Both the position numbers and the translations under genes were made by a program. From Pseudorasbora parva (lineage: Eukaryota; Chordata; Actinopteri; Cypriniformes; Gobionidae), in assembly GCF_024679245.1 (NCBI RefSeq), contig NC_090176.1, forward strand, positions 17,694,293 to 17,758,292: DNA of 64,000 nt. The letters are read 5' to 3'. The notes beneath the pieces were generated by a model, which was not told the origin of the DNA, ran no database searches, and worked only from the letters and a program-made list of their open reading frames with translations. The stretch's first letter is position 1; every line of letters begins with the position of its first letter. Below, piece by piece: positions 38,501 to 51,534 of this stretch.

Positions 38501-39075
38501 TTTAAAGGTGTCATGAACTGGCTTTTTTGTTTTTATATATACTGTTGTCTGAGATCAACTAATGATGTTCGTGTGGTTTTTACATTCAAAAACATCATAA
38601 CTAATAAGCGATAGTCTATTTTCTACACTGGTTTTGAGGCTCTCTCCTGAACGCTGGGTTTTGATTGGTGTGTCACGGGAGACTTAGAAGTAAACGCTGT
38701 CAGTTCATTGGAGGGAGGGATTGTTTTGAAAGCGGCAACCAGAATGATTCTCGCGACCACAGGGCTCGTGAACGTCTTTATCAAACAAACACAATGATTT
38801 ATTTCTCATCCACCCGCGATTGATTGAAATATTATTTTTGTATTGCTTGGCCTGCCCGATCGGTGGATAGAAGCACAAACTGCACACACACACATGGACG
38901 TGCTTATTATTCTGTAGAGGCGTGTTTCGTCAGTCGATGATGTCAGGATGAAGCACAAGACCGACGGACTGGTGTTTATAAAAGCTTTTCTTTGACTAAC
39001 AAGGACATTTGCAGCTCGGAAACTTACAGGATATTCTTATATTACCATGACCTTTTATATATCGAGCTCTATGTT
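38501..39075. mobile_element. TTTAAAGG-ended MITE (copy B, inverted relative of 2186-2645)
   Basis: Shares in reverse orientation with copy A the phrases TTTAAAGGTGTCATGAACTG, ATGATGTTCGTGTGGTTTTT, CTGAACGCTGGGTTTTGATT and AGGATATTCTTATATTACC. It carries about 150 bp of extra sequence in the middle, and its distal end has diverged, so the boundary is approximate. Confidence 0.75.
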
Positions 39076-40150
39076 GTGCGGTTTTCTCCTTGCTTGATAA
39101 TGGCATCTACAAAAACAAATGAAAAAGATTAATTTAAAGATGCAATATGCAATTGTTTTAGTATCAGTGTTGGTTATTCTTGAAGAATATGATTTTTAGA
39201 TGGACAATGTGCTTAAATGGTTACCCATACCATCATTAAAAAAAATATATATATATATGTAGATTGCACCGTTAAACAACTTAATATCTTACAAAAAGCT
39301 TTATACATTTTTTTTAAAATGTATTTAATATATTCAAAAACATGAATTAACATGACTTTTTTCAGTTAGTTTAACTGCAATTCTGGTCGCGACACCTGAC
39401 ATATTGGTCACACCACCTGACATTTCAAACTCAATTCAAATCTAACAGGCATTAATTTGGACACCTATAAAAATGTTTGACCATGTGCTCAAGGTTATAG
39501 ATATTTTTTTAATCAAATACACATTTTAATAATAACAACACATTTTCAAAGTTTTCCAGGGGTCATACCGCCTGACATGATAAGTTGAATCAACCTCATC
39601 ATTACTCAAAAATGTCAAATTATCTAATATTTATGGGAGGGTGACTAACCTTGTTACTGCATCAAATGGGTCCTCTGGGGTCTTTTGTGTGATGTCATAT
39701 GCTGTCACATGGTTTTCTTAAAGGAACATTGCATAAAATTGCGTTTTTATGTCGGTCGCCCTCCCTGACATTTGGAGAAGTCAATTTTTCGGACAAAAGT
39801 TTTTTAAGTATTAAAATTGTTTTGAAATAGGACTGATACACCATTTTCCCTCATTTATAATGACTTTAACATAAAATCATGCCAAACTATTCAATTAAGA
39901 ATTTTAATGACAAAATTAACCTTTTTATTGCAGTTTTGTTCTCTGGTTGCAGGTTCGGACAGTCGCACCGCCTGACATTTTTGGTCTTTCAAACACCAAA
40001 ACTCAAAAACATCAATTGAATTTCAATAAAATAAAAAAGGTTTCTTATAAAGGAGATATTGTAGATCAGTTTGATATATGACATGTATTTATTAAAATTA
40101 TGTTTAGAAAAATAAATCATTTGGACACAAAAAATACATGTCATGTCATT
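39076..40150. repeat. AT-rich block with recurring GGTCGC...CCTGACAT motif
   Basis: The phrase (C)CCTGACATTT, preceded by GGTC(G/A)C, occurs near 39393, 39412, 39568, 39763 and 39967. The spacings after the first pair are about 156, 195 and 204 bp, with AT-rich sequence between. Not assigned to a known element. Confidence 0.4.
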
Positions 40151-40155
40151 GACCC

Positions 40156-40188
<33 letters not shown>

Positions 40189-40190
40189 TA

Positions 40191-41802
40191 CAGTGCTTTG
40201 CGAAAGTATTCGGCCCCCTTGAACTTTGCGAACTTTTGCCACATTTCAGGCTTCAAACATAAAGATATAAAACTGTGACTTTGTGTGAAGAATCAACAGC
40301 AAGTGGGACACAATCATGTGGAATGTAATTTATTGAATATTTCAAACTTTTTTAACAAATCAAAAAATAAAAAATTGGGCATGCTAAATTATTCGGCTCC
40401 TTTACTTTCAGTGCAGCAAACTCCAGAAGTCCAGTGAAGATCTCTGAATGATCCAATGTTGACTTAAATGACTAATGATGATAAATAGAATCCACCTGTG
40501 TGTAATCAAGTCTCCGTATAAATGCACCTGCACTGTGATAGTCTCAGAGGTCCGTTTAAAGCGCAGAGAGCATCATGAAGAACAAGGAACACACCAGGCA
40601 GGTCCGAGATACTGTTGTGGAGAAGTTTAAAGCCGGATTTGGATACAAAAAGATTTCCCAAGCTTTAAACATCCCAAAGAGCACTGTGCAAGCGATAATA
40701 TTGAAATGGAAGGAGTATCAGACCACTGCAAATCTACCAAGACCTGGCTGTCCCTCTAAACTTTCAGCTCATACAAGGAGAAGACTGATCAGAGATGCAG
40801 CCAAGAGGCCCATGATCACTCTGGATGAACTGCAGAGATCAACAGCTGAGGTGGGAGACTCTGTCCAAAGGACAACAATCAGTCGTATACTGCACAAATC
40901 TGGCCTTTATGGAAAGAAGAAAGCCATTTCTTTAAGATATCCATAAAAAGTGTCGTTTAAAGTTTGCCACAAGCCACCTGGGAGACACACCAAACATGTG
41001 GAAGAAGGTGCTCTGGTCAGATTAAACCAAAATTGAACTTTTTGGCAACAATGCAAAAAGTTATGTTTGGCGTAAAAGCAACAGAGCTCATCACCCTGAA
41101 CACACCATCCCCACTGTCAAACATGGTGGTGGCAGCATCATGGTTTGGGCCTGCTTTTCTTCAGCAGGGACAGGGAAGATGGTTATAACTGATGAGAAGA
41201 TGGATGGAGCCAAATACAGGACCATTCTGGAAGAAAACCTGATGGAGTCTGCAAAAGACCTGAGACTGGGACGGAGATTTGTTTTCCAACAAGACAATGA
41301 CCTAAAACATAAAGCAAAATCTACAATGGAATGGTTCAAAAATAAACATATCCAGGTGTTAGAATGGCCAAGTCAATGTCCAGACCTGAATCCAATCGAG
41401 AATCTGTGGAAAGAACTGAAAACTGTTGTTCACAAACGCTCTCCATCCAACCTCATTGAGCTCGAGCTGTTCTGCAAGGAGGAATGGGCAAAAATTTCAG
41501 TCTCTCGATGTGCAAAACTGATAGAGACATACCCCAAAGCGACATACAGCTGTAATCGCAGCAAAAGGTGGCGCTACAAAGTATTAACTTAAGGGGGCTG
41601 AATAATTTTGCACACCCAATTTTTCAGTTTTTGATTTGTTAAAAAAGTTTGAAACATCCAATAAATTCCGTTCCACTTCATGATTGTGTCCAACTTGTTG
41701 TTTCTTCACAAAAAATACAGTTTTATATCTTTATGTTTGAAGCCTGAAATGTGGCAAAAGTTTGCAAAGTTCAAGGGGGCCAAATACTTTCGCAAGGCAC
41801 TG
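40191..41802 (+). mobile_element. Tc1-like transposon with long inverted repeats
   Basis: Ends CAGTGCTTTGCGAAAGTATT and ATACTTTCGCAAGGCACTG, with TA on both sides (40189-40190, 41803-41804). The inverted repeats extend about 200 bp with mismatches (ACATTTCAGGCTTCAAACAT against ATGTTTGAAGCCTGAAATGT). 1,612 bp. Confidence 0.93.
40575..41592 (+). pseudogene. Tc1-like transposase, frameshifted and nonsense-mutated
   Basis: Starts MKNKEHTRQVRDTVV with paired helix-turn-helix DNA-binding regions (FGYKKISQALNIPKSTVQAI). The frame breaks near 40935-40945, and downstream an in-frame TAA (41023-41025) directly follows the first catalytic Asp (VLWSD). The C-terminal half is open from there: GGGSIMVWACFSSAGTG, QQDND with the second Asp, and DLNPIENLW with the Glu. 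At least two inactivating lesions, so the element can only move if supplied in trans. Confidence 0.92.
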
Positions 41803-41984
41803 TATATATATCTCACACATTATCAATACTTGCTCAAAAAAAAGTTGGTCGATCTATATCCTCGAAGAAGGATATAGATATAGATCACCCACCTCTCCTC
41901 AGTTGAACTGCAGAATAGATTGTCAACTTTGTGGTCATGACAGCGCACGCATGTGCATACCAAGCCACACTGGGAAGGAACTTT

Positions 41985-42185
41985 TAGATGCGCGCTTTCA
42001 ACTCAAAAAATGAGTCTGAGGCACCGCCATCATCAATTAAAGAGATTGTGTGGGTACAAGAAAGACTGGGAAAATTTATATTTGTGGCTGAAAGGTGTTG
42101 AGGGGGATACCGAGAGGGCTTTTTGTGACCTTTGCAAAACGTCTTTCTCCATCGGACATGGTCAAACGACACAGACTCAGACATT
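41985..42185 (+). pseudogene. Zinc-finger (BED-like) exon fragment of an hAT-type gene
   Basis: The + frame reads DWENLYLWLKGVEGDTERAF, then CDLCKTSFSIGHG, a CxxC half-finger with the FSIxHG phrase seen in N-terminal fingers of hAT-related fish proteins. The distal His pair is absent. Isolated fragment with no neighbouring exon found. Confidence 0.45.
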
Positions 42186-43610
42186 ACTAACATGCAGGTT
42201 CACTATCCTTCCTCCCCCTTCTCGTTCCGTGAACCTCTGGAGTTGTGACTTAAGATTTTTATTTTAAACTGTTCCTGTGGTGTTGAGCAACTACAATTTT
42301 AAAGTGAATAAATTGTAATGAAAAATACATTAGTAAATCTAAAGTGGAAGTGCATCTGTCAATTCATTGAATGTTCAAAATATTATGAATCTTTATTTAG
42401 AAAAAAAAAATACACATGGTTGGCCTATTCATGAGTATACATCCGCAATTATTAATATCATGTAAGGTGCTATGTGCTAGAAATGGGCAAACGACTGTCA
42501 GTGAGTCTGCCCAGGGGGGTGGGGGCACCGCTGCCAGAAACATACCCCTTGTCCCCCCTTGGGATTATAATTTGTAAAAGCTAGTAAAGCATTCACTTTT
42601 CAAACATATTCAGTGTGATTACCTGTCTCTTCTGTAACCTGTCTTCTGTGGGGGGGAAAGAAACCCTTGGTGCATTCAAGGTGTCATTGAAATTTAAATG
42701 TGTTTTAGTTGGCAAGATTGATTCCTCTCAGAATCCATTAGCCAGACACTTGTCAGTTCAGACGGTCAGAGAGAGATTCAGCGTTTGGCCAGAGAACATA
42801 CAGGACTGAGTTCCCTCATTTGCATATGAAAACCATCTGATCACTGGTACTGAATACAGATTGATTTTCTTTTCGCCTCCCAAATTCAAAGTTTTACTCT
42901 ATATGGGACACTCTTTCTATGAAGGAGAAAGACCTGCTAACAAATTGATGCTATTCTTTTTTCCCCACTTTATTCTGTCTTGCTTTCACTCTCTGTGAGT
43001 ATTGTCTGATCCTAGATGGGTTTTGAGGGACAGGTGTGTTGTTATTTGTCTTGCAGTTTGTTTGACCACTTCTTAAACACTTGTTAGGAGCTCAAAGCCC
43101 CATGGCACCCTACTGTCAACACACTGAAAGAGTCTCTCTTCACTTCAGTGCACCTCAATATATAGTATTGTGAATGCTGAGATGCCGCTTTCTCCATAGA
43201 TTGCACATTTGCTTAAAGGGATACCTCCCTCTCTCATTTCTGTCAATAGGGGAAGGGGGATGTTTCAGGCGTGACTTTTTACTGCGCAGAGTCAGAGTCG
43301 AAGTACTCTCAGAAGTGCTAATCCGCCATACATTATAGTTCTCCTTTTTAATCCGCTTAGAAAAGCGCCACGTTTTATTTTGTGTCACCATACTTGATCG
43401 TTCAACTATTGGTGTAACTGTATTTAAATAGGGAAAACGTGGAGGTGTTTGGTCGCTTCTAACTTGATCTCTGTTTGGTACCCAAATGAACTGGGCTAAG
43501 TGGGCTAAGCTAAATGCTATCAGATCGTCACCGCACGTCAGAGCGATTAAGTGCACGCACTCAGACGAGAAAGGTATGTATCAACTCGTTTTAGTTAAGG
43601 GAAAAACAGT
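42186..43610. other. Intergenic, nothing recognised
   Basis: No TE ends or supported ORF; short random ORFs only. Confidence 0.4.
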
Positions 43611-44444
43611 TTAAAGGGTTACTTCAGCGATTAGCATAAAACCGTGGAGTATATTCGAAGGATTGTGCTTCCCCCCCTCATATCCCCCTGAGACAAGAGA
43701 TTTATGCAGTTTATTTCTGGAAAAATTCCTCCCATGACGCAAATATCGTCAATTTACGCCATCAGAGGAATTGTTGGCCAGAGGCTAAACACTACAGCCA
43801 GCAGAGAGAGCCATTTCAAGATGTTTTCAACTCGCGCGTGGGGAATGGGAGATCACACTCACTGCACTCAGCTAGCAGCTCGCAGCCTCAGGCATTGACG
43901 TAAACGGTGCGGCCAGCAGAACAAAGTAAGTCTTTCAACTTCTCAAACTAATTTCTATGAAAGTTAAGCTTTCAAAGGCATGAACTAAAAACGCGCCAGA
44001 CTGAACATGCGCTGTGAATCTATGCCGTGGACGCGTTTACCTCAGCTCGCATCACGAGCTCACCCATGACTGTCAATATATCTGACTCCTGCAGCCTTTT
44101 GGAATGTGAGACTCCCTCAGCGGCTAAATCATATATTGAACAGACACCTTCAGTTTTTAATTGTAGTGTCTTCTCTCTAACTGAACTGATTTGAATGAAC
44201 GCGGTCGCGGTGGGAAAGTGATCAGTAATTCAGTAATCTAGTAGCGGTGGCTTTGGGAGTGGCCTTGTAGGGTAGCGAAGCATTCTGGGAATTGTAGTCT
44301 TTCGTCCCCATGCGACAAAAATACGTTTTCTGTCTTTTCTCAGTCTAGAAAGCACCAAATTAAAAAATAATTTCACATTTCTACTACATTAATGACCCAG
44401 TTTAAATACAGATTCATCTTCCCAGTGCTGAAGTACTCCTTTAA
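43611..44444. mobile_element. TTAAAGGG-ended MITE (834 bp)
   Basis: Left end TTAAAGGGTTACTTCAGCGA and right end CAGTGCTGAAGTACTCCTTTAA are inverted repeats. Its right 230 bp (GTGGCTTTGGGAGTGGCC ... GAAGTAC) recurs in the same direction at 53683-53890. Confidence 0.75.
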
Positions 44445-45051
44445 TATGAAAAAGCGGTTAAGTATCCCTTTAATGCTCAAACTTGTTAAATGGTTCTTTT
44501 CACATCTTTTATCTGTCCTCCATGATTTGGTACCTTGAGAGCATACAGATCATATTTCACACTGGAGTTCAGTAAAGCCTCTAAACGTCTTGCTACAAGT
44601 TTAGAGAACAAAAGATCTATTAGCACATAATTATACTGTACATTAAATCTTTATTGACTTACAGGCTAAAACAGGGATTCCCAGCGTTTTGAGTTTGTTT
44701 TTTTCTTGTCGTAGAATAAAACTTCAATAAGATACCATAAGACACTTGACTTTGTATTCATTCATATTGTTTTGTATAATCTGCTTATATGCCGCATTAA
44801 TGGTTGTTTAGAGGTGGACCTTCATGTTTTGTTTTGTTTTTTGTCAAAAAATGGTATGCCTTGCATTATAATGAAACATTGAAAAAAGATATTAGACTTT
44901 TTATCTTACAGCTCTGACTTTGTTTGTCACAATTCCAAGTTTATATTCCACAATTTTGAGTTAACATCTCTCAATTCTGTTTTTACCCCTCAGAATTGTC
45001 TATAGTCAGATATCAATTTAAATCTCACACGTTATATCTTGCAAATCTGAC

Positions 45052-45942
45052 TGTTATGTGATTGTTAAGCACTGTATAATTTGACTGGTCTTTGGAAGGT
45101 TGTGACCACCAGGGGGCATCGATTAGAATGCAGACATATTCTGATATTCTGTTTAGGTGTTTATTAAGGTTAAAAAGTGGTTCTGAAATAAAGATACTGA
45201 CATAAATCAGAACAAATGTAAACTCAATATAAATAACAAAGAATTATTACCTGCCTAACAGGTATATAATAAACAAACACAATCAAAATTACATTATAGT
45301 TATGTAGGGGGACTTGAATACGGTGTTATAATAAATAATTATTACTAAGTAAATACAAACTTAGAAATGCAGCAGTACATGATATCTCTATTCAAAGATT
45401 ACTTACTTTACAGCACATTAATTACAACAATATACAATATGCCAAATTCAGCTGAACATATAATAATTATGGACTGCAGAGTTACTCCTTAAATTAAACA
45501 ATGTTACACGTCGTGCTGGAACAGAAATTATTTAAATTAAGGCACATAGGGTTTGCAGAGCAACACTTCCAGTAATAAACATCGTTCTCAACAATTAAAC
45601 ACAATAGCGGTACGAAGCTCCGCCATTTTACTGTGTAACAATGAGCAGCAACATGCCGCGACATTATTGGGGTAAAAGTGAGGTAAAAATAACAAACTTC
45701 AGTATACTTACTGGTAGTTGCACGCACACAATACTAGAAACTTTCTTATATTATTTATGAAATAACACCACACAGTCTTTCAACGTCAGCGATCTCTTCC
45801 AAGTGTCTCGAAACCGAAACTAAAGCTGTCTGCTTCCGCGAGCCACAGAGCACAGTGACACTTCTGATTGGCTGATTCTCAGACAGTTTTATCTGCCTGA
45901 AAGGAGTCGTCCTTCGTCACAGCCACCCCCAAATTTGTTACA
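45052..45942 (-). mobile_element. 3' LTR of a BEL/Pao retrotransposon
   Basis: On the minus strand it begins TGTAACAAATTTGGGGG at 45942, right after the end of pol and a purine-rich stretch (GGGAAGGGGGA), and runs to a proposed CA end at 45052, with AATAAA (complement near 45160). The distal end is tentative. No second LTR was found at the other end of the element. Confidence 0.6.
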
Positions 45943-47143
45943 CTATATTTGCCGTCCCCCTTCCCACTGGTATGGCAGGCAGAGCTACAAGGCGAACGAC
46001 AGCCCTCGTGTAAATTTTGTCCTTGACTTTGACTACTGCAGTCCTGACTCTCCCATCGGTTCCTGGAATAACCTCAGTGACATGACCTAAAGGCCACTGT
46101 GCTCTGGGCAGCTGTGGGTCCACCACCATCACTATGGTTCCAGTTTGCAGCTGAGCAGGGTCCTTGTGCCACTTAGAGCGAGTCTGAAGAGTCGGGAGGT
46201 AGTGTCGTATAAAGTGGGACCAAAACTGGTCAGCCAGCACCTGAGTATGTCTCCATAGGCGGCGACTCAAGTGCTCAGACTCAGCTTACACAGCCTGAGG
46301 AAAAGAGGGGTTTAGCCGCCCCATGAGGAGCAAGTTGGGGGTAACTGGGTCAGCATCAGCCATGTCTGTTGATACGTAACCCAGTGGCTTAGAATTTAAA
46401 ATCCATTCTACTTCAATAAGTACCATCTGCAGCACCTCTTCGGGGACAGTCTGTGATTGGATGGTGGCATTCAGTGCAGCTTTAACAGACCTCACTTCCC
46501 TTTCCCAGACTCCTCCAAAGTGTGGTGCGCTTGGTGTTTAGCCAGTTGATTTTGGAGTGTGGGGTGTAATGACCTGAAGGCCTCCTGGAGTTCTCTTTCA
46601 CCTCCCTTAAAATTAGTGCCCTGGTCGGACCAGAGCTCTGCTGGTTTACCACTTCGTGCTATAAAACGGCGAAGGGCCATCAAAAAGGAATCTGAGTCCA
46701 TACTGGACAGAACATCCACATGCACAGCATGCGTCGTCAGCCATTTAAATAGTATGCCCCATCTCTTCTCATGGCGACGGCCAACCTTCACTGTGAAAGG
46801 CCCGAAGCTCCATGCCCGTAGAGAAGAACGGGGGCTTCAGCAGCTGTAGTCTAGACTGTGGGAGATCTGCCATCTTGGGCACTACAGGAGAGGCTCTCCA
46901 TCTCTGGCAGTCTGGACAGGAGTGCTGATGGCGCTTTACAGCTTCACGGCCATGCAGAATCCAGTATTTTCGACGCAGCTCTGCAAAAAGGCGCTCTGAT
47001 CCTGGATGGTGAAGGCTCTTGTCCATGTCCTGAATGATGAGCTGGGTCACTTTATGCCGATGGTCCAGGACCACTGGGTGAATAGAATCTGGTTCTAACT
47101 GGTTGCTGCGGCGGAGCCTTCCTCCAACCCGGATGAGTCTCAC
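45938..47143 (-). pseudogene. BEL/Pao pol: integrase and C-terminal region
   Basis: Minus-strand open pieces in order: zinc-binding integrase N-terminus (HHPGSERLFAELRRKYWI and CPDCQRW), integrase core (AVHVDVLSSMDSDSF; WSDQGTNFKG), then a C-terminal domain (WPLGHVTEVIPGTDGRVRTA) typical of BEL/Pao. The frame is broken near 46790, 46495 and 46280. Not functional. Confidence 0.9.
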
Positions 47144-47758
47144 AGTCTTGTCATACTCTGGTGCTAGGGAAATCAGCCTACCCGTGGCAGCTACTGGCTT
47201 ACTGTACTCAAGAGACTGAGCTCCTCAGCAAAGCTGTCCTGCTGGGCTCGTCTCAGTACTTCTCTCTCTGCTTCTCGGTAGTCATCAGCGAAAAGACTGA
47301 CTGGGTCACTGATGACACAGGGCTAGATTGTGCGACCGCTTCTATCAGCTCTCTGAATGAGGAAAACTGATCAGAATTTGGTAGCAGAGATGTCTGTATA
47401 CTTGTAGTGAAAAAGCAGATAGTGGGTTTTCGCAGCTCAACAGGATTCTCAGTCACTTCTGTGGCTGGCTGTGTAGGCCAGAATTCAGGCGACTGTTGTA
47501 AGAAGGCAGGGCCCTGACTCCATCTGTTCTTACCAGCCAGTTCCAGCAGTGTTTTCCCCGCGTTATGTCATCAGCTGGGTTGTTGGCAGAATCCACATAT
47601 CTCCAGGCCCGGACATCAGTCAGCTCCTGGATTTCAGCTATTCGTGTTCCCACGAATACCTTGTACTGACAGGAGTCGGACTGAAGCCATGTAAGTACTG
47701 TTGTGGAGTTGGTCCAACATATAACATTGCGGATGTGCACAGTCAGCTCTCTTTGAAG
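47144..47758 (-). pseudogene. BEL/Pao pol: RNase H to integrase linker
   Basis: Open minus-strand piece with FVGTRIAEIQELTDVRAWRY and NPADDITRG, diagnostic of BEL/Pao elements, followed by broken sequence toward the integrase. Interrupted at its 5' side by the Tc1 insertion at 47761-49389. Confidence 0.88.
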
Positions 47759-47760
47759 TA

Positions 47761-49389
47761 CAGTCCCTGACAAAAGTCTTGTCGCTTGTGTACAAATTGA
47801 CCTAAAGTGCCGCTGAAATATATTTCTAATCAAGATTTTTTTTACAAGAAATGGCTCATTTTAATCCCACCAGCTTTTGTGATAATGTTTCAGTGAAAAA
47901 CTAAACATTCAAAAAGTATTCTAATATTCACAGCTTGGTAAAGCCCATTGAGTCAATTTTTGCAAAGATATAAGTGTTGTCACCTTGTCATATGAGCTTC
48001 CCCTGTGACTAATAATGGATCAATTAGGTCTCAAGTGTGTATAAAAAGAACCCCAGTATGCTAGACCTTCACATCAACTGCAACTAGACCTCTGCAATAC
48101 ATGCCTAAGATTCACCCTGAGACTAAAGTTTTGATTATCAAGAGGCTGAAGACCAGATCCACTGCTGATATGGCAGACACCTTCAATGTGTCTCAGCGTC
48201 AAGTACAGAGGATAAAAAAAAGATTTGAAGAGACTGGAGACGTTTTTGACAAGCCCAGGTGAGGCAGACCCCGCAAGACAACTGCTCGAGAGGACCGTTT
48301 GTTGGCTCGAAAATCCAAGGCCAGCCCATTTTCCAGTGCAGCAGAGCTCAACGAGACCTGGTCACCTGAAGTCCCTGTGTCAACCAGAACAGTTTGTCGG
48401 ATTCTGTCTCGAAATGGCCTCCATGGTCGAATCAGTGCCCAGAAGCCAGCACTAAACAAAAGACAATTGAAAAACCGTGTGGCATTTGCCAAGGCCCACA
48501 GCCTGCTAAAAGGATGGACGCTGGAAAAGTGGCAGAAGGTGGATTTTTCAGATGAATCTTCTGTTGAATTACACCACAGTCGCCGCAAATATTGCAGGAG
48601 ACCTACTGGAGCCAGAATGGATCCGAGATTCACCCAGAAAACAGTGAAGTTTGGTGGTCTGGGGTTACATCCAGTATGGGGGTGTGCGAGAGATCTGCAG
48701 GGTGGAAGGCAACATCAATAGTCTAAAATACCAAGAAATCTTAGCTACCTCTTATATTCCCAACCATAAAAGAGGCCAAATTCTGCAGCAGGACGGTGCT
48801 CCATCGCATACTTCCATCTCCACATCAAAGTTCCTCAAGGCGAAGAAGATCAAGATGCTCCAGGATTGGCCAGCCCAGTCACCAGACATGAACATCATTG
48901 AGCATATGTGAGGTAGGATGAAAGAGGACGCATGGAAGACGAAACTAAAGAATATTGATGAACTCTGGGAGGCATGCAAGACTGCTTTCTTTGCTATTCC
49001 TGATGACTTCATCAATAAATTGTATGAATCCTTTCCAAACCGCATGGATTCAGTCCTTCAAGCGCATGGAAGCCATACAAGATATTAAATTTGGATCTCA
49101 CAGCACCACAACTTAATTTGCTGACATATTTTTGTATTTGCAGTAAATTTGTTCAATTTCTGTATAGGCGACAAAACTTTTGTCTTGCCAAAATGTGACC
49201 TTTCTGTCTTGATTAAATGATAAATATTTTTTCTGTGAAAATTATTTATTTCAGTGCATTAAACATCATTTGGGAGGGTTTTAGCTTTTCATATGAGCTA
49301 TTTCTAACACCAATGAATTAATTAAAAGTCAGGTTAATATCAGGTATTTCTAGAAAATAGATAAGCGACAAGACTTTTGTCAGGGACTG
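47761..49389 (+). mobile_element. Tc1-like transposon, copy 1, inserted in BEL/Pao
   Basis: Ends CAGTCCCTGACAAAAGTCTT and AAGACTTTTGTCAGGGACTG, with TA on each side (47759-47760, 49390-49391). 1,629 bp, orientation +. Same family as 57806-59312. It lies in the RNase H region of the BEL element and is therefore younger than it. Confidence 0.95.
48101..49088 (+). pseudogene. Tc1-like transposase, copy 1 (broken)
   Basis: ATG at 48101 (MPKIHPETKVLIIKRLKTRS) with helix-turn-helix regions. Lesions: TGA at codon 54 (48260-48262) where copy 2 has a serine codon, a frame change near 48650, and TGA at 48909-48911 replacing the Trp of an HMWG phrase. The catalytic VDFSDE, QQDGAPSHTS and DMNIIEHM remain visible. 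Confidence 0.93.
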
Positions 49390-49391
49390 TA

Positions 49392-51240
49392 GTGCAGATA
49401 GCTTTGCAGCTGTCAGGGCAGCACACAATTCTAGTCTTGGTACTGATTGCTGCTTCTTCGGGGGGCACTCTGGATCTAGCATGGAGGAATGGCACTTCCA
49501 CCGGCCATGTGAACTCTCCGTGTGCAGATAGGCCACTGAGCCATATGCCTTTTCTGACGCATCAGCAAAGATGTGTAAGTCTCTCTGGAGTTTTGAAGTG
49601 TTCATCTCAGGGCTCACATAGCAGCGAGGCAGTAGAATCTGGGAGAGATACTGCAATTCTTCCTCCCACATCAGCCATGGCTGCAGCACATCTTCAGGCA
49701 GTGAAGGGTCATCCCAGCCTCTCTGTTTGTCCCACAAGTGCTGCACCAAGACCTTGGCCGTGTAGTGAAAGGGACTATAAATCCCAGAGGGTCAAACAGG
49801 CGTGCCAGGACTCTCAGGACTCAGGACTGGTGGGTGTAGGTTGGTCCAGCATACGGTATTTATACCTTAAAGTGTCTGAATTGCAAAGCCAGCGGAGTCC
49901 TAGGGCCAGCTCCTGTGGGTCAGTATCTGACTTGTTAAGCTACAGATCACTGCTCTAAGATTTTGCTTCTTTGGGCAAATGGCTGATGACCTCAGGGGTG
50001 TTACTGGCCCATTGGCATAATTCAAATCCCCCTGTTGCCAACATTGAGGTCAGTTTGTCGACCAGGTGACAGGCTTTTTCAACAGATTGGAGGCTTTGCA
50101 GACAGTTATCCACGTAAAAATCGTTCTATCGACACTCGAACATCTTCACCGGGCTGACTATGGTCAAACACATGTTTCTACAGCGCATAAGTCACACAGC
50201 AGGGGCTACGTGTGGTGCCAAACGGAAAGACTTGCCATGTGTAGATGCTGGGTGGTTCCTTTGTATTCAGGTTTCGCCACAGGAAGCAAAGCAAGGGCTT
50301 GTTTTCGGGGAGCAGCCTCACCTGATAAAACATGCCCTTGAAATCACTGCTAATAGCAATCGCATGCTATCTGAAGCGCAGCAGTACACCCAGTAGACAG
50401 GAACTTCAGGTTCTTCACCCTGAGGAGGGGAGAAGCGTAGCGCTGAATTCCATCAACATCTACTCATGTGGTCTTTGCCTCCAGCAGGGCAGACTGCTTC
50501 CTGATCCTGCCTGGAGCATGTGACAAGCTTTTCACTCCTGTAAGGCAGAACATCCAGCTGCCACAACCTCTCTACACTCTGTAGAAGCTCGTTAGTGGGT
50601 GAGAGGGTGGAGACGTGCAGACACTGTTGTGATGTGGTCTGATGCTTGCTATACCTGATCGGCCCCTGAAGTGTCCAGCCCAACTTTGTCTTCACTGCGG
50701 CTGGTCCCCTGTGGGGTCCCACATGCACCGGCTCCACTGGAGTGATTAAGTGGGTATAATCTGACCCAAGTAACAACAGGGGTTGCACTCTGTTAATAGT
50801 CTGGAGAGGGAAGCCTCTTAAATGTTTGTGTTTCCTCTGAAGTGCCTTCATTGAGTAAGTGTGTTCAGCCAGACCCAGTTGATTAGCAGTGAATGCTCTG
50901 TGTATCTTGTAGGACTTCTTTGGATGGTCTACTGGGGAGATGGAGAATGACACTGCAATGCCGTGCAGAACCCTGATATCTTGCCGAACAGTTCTGAGGA
51001 TCAGATTTTCCGGTTCACCAGTAAGCTTAAGACTCTGCACGGCTGCAGGGAGGAGAATGGTCCGCTCCGATCCATCATCAAGGATATGTCATAGCATATG
51101 TCTCCAAGGTGTGTTCACCATTGCGCAGCAGCACTTTACTCACTTTCAGTAGGACTTGGCTGCATCCAGCCCGCCTGTCCACATACAGAACTTCATTAGT
51201 TGTGCTGATAAGGCAGGATGTATCCTCAGCTGCAGGTTTA
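49392..51240 (-). pseudogene. BEL/Pao pol: protease, RT and RNase H start
   Basis: From high to low coordinate on the minus strand: protease-like region (GSDYTHLITPVEPVHVGP, KTKLGWTLQGP), the linker VERLWQLDVLPYRSEKL, a heavily decayed reverse transcriptase (50450-49800, several stops and a missing core), then IFADASEKAYGSVAYL and VPRLELCAALTAAKL of the RNase H region. The reading frame continues exactly across the Tc1 insertion once one TA is discounted. Element inactive. Confidence 0.88.
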
Positions 51241-51525
51241 AAGCCTAGTTCAGACTGCATGATTTTCAAACTTGTTGGGTCACTGCTCTTTTCACACTGC
51301 ATGACTATCTGGGGTATCATTCAGTAACTGCTGTATTCACACTGCACGATGGTTTGACGACAGAGGAGTTCACACTGCATGACTGAACAAGAGGAAGAAT
51401 CGCCGACAACTCTCTCTCTCTCCGGTGCGCAAACTACGTTTCCCAAACACACGTGCGATGTGACAAGTAAACAACGCGAGATCACACATGCGTCAGACCG
51501 AAGTTCTCGCGCGAGACTTGGAATT
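51241..51525. repeat. Inverted repeat, left arm
   Basis: Starts AAGCCTAGTTCAGACTGCAT and pairs with the right arm at 53383-53669 with about 90% or better identity by eye over ~285 bp. It resembles the long terminal inverted repeat of a DNA transposon (Harbinger-like by the flanking TA/TAA, unproven). Confidence 0.85.
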
Positions 51526-51534
51526 TGTGGAGTT

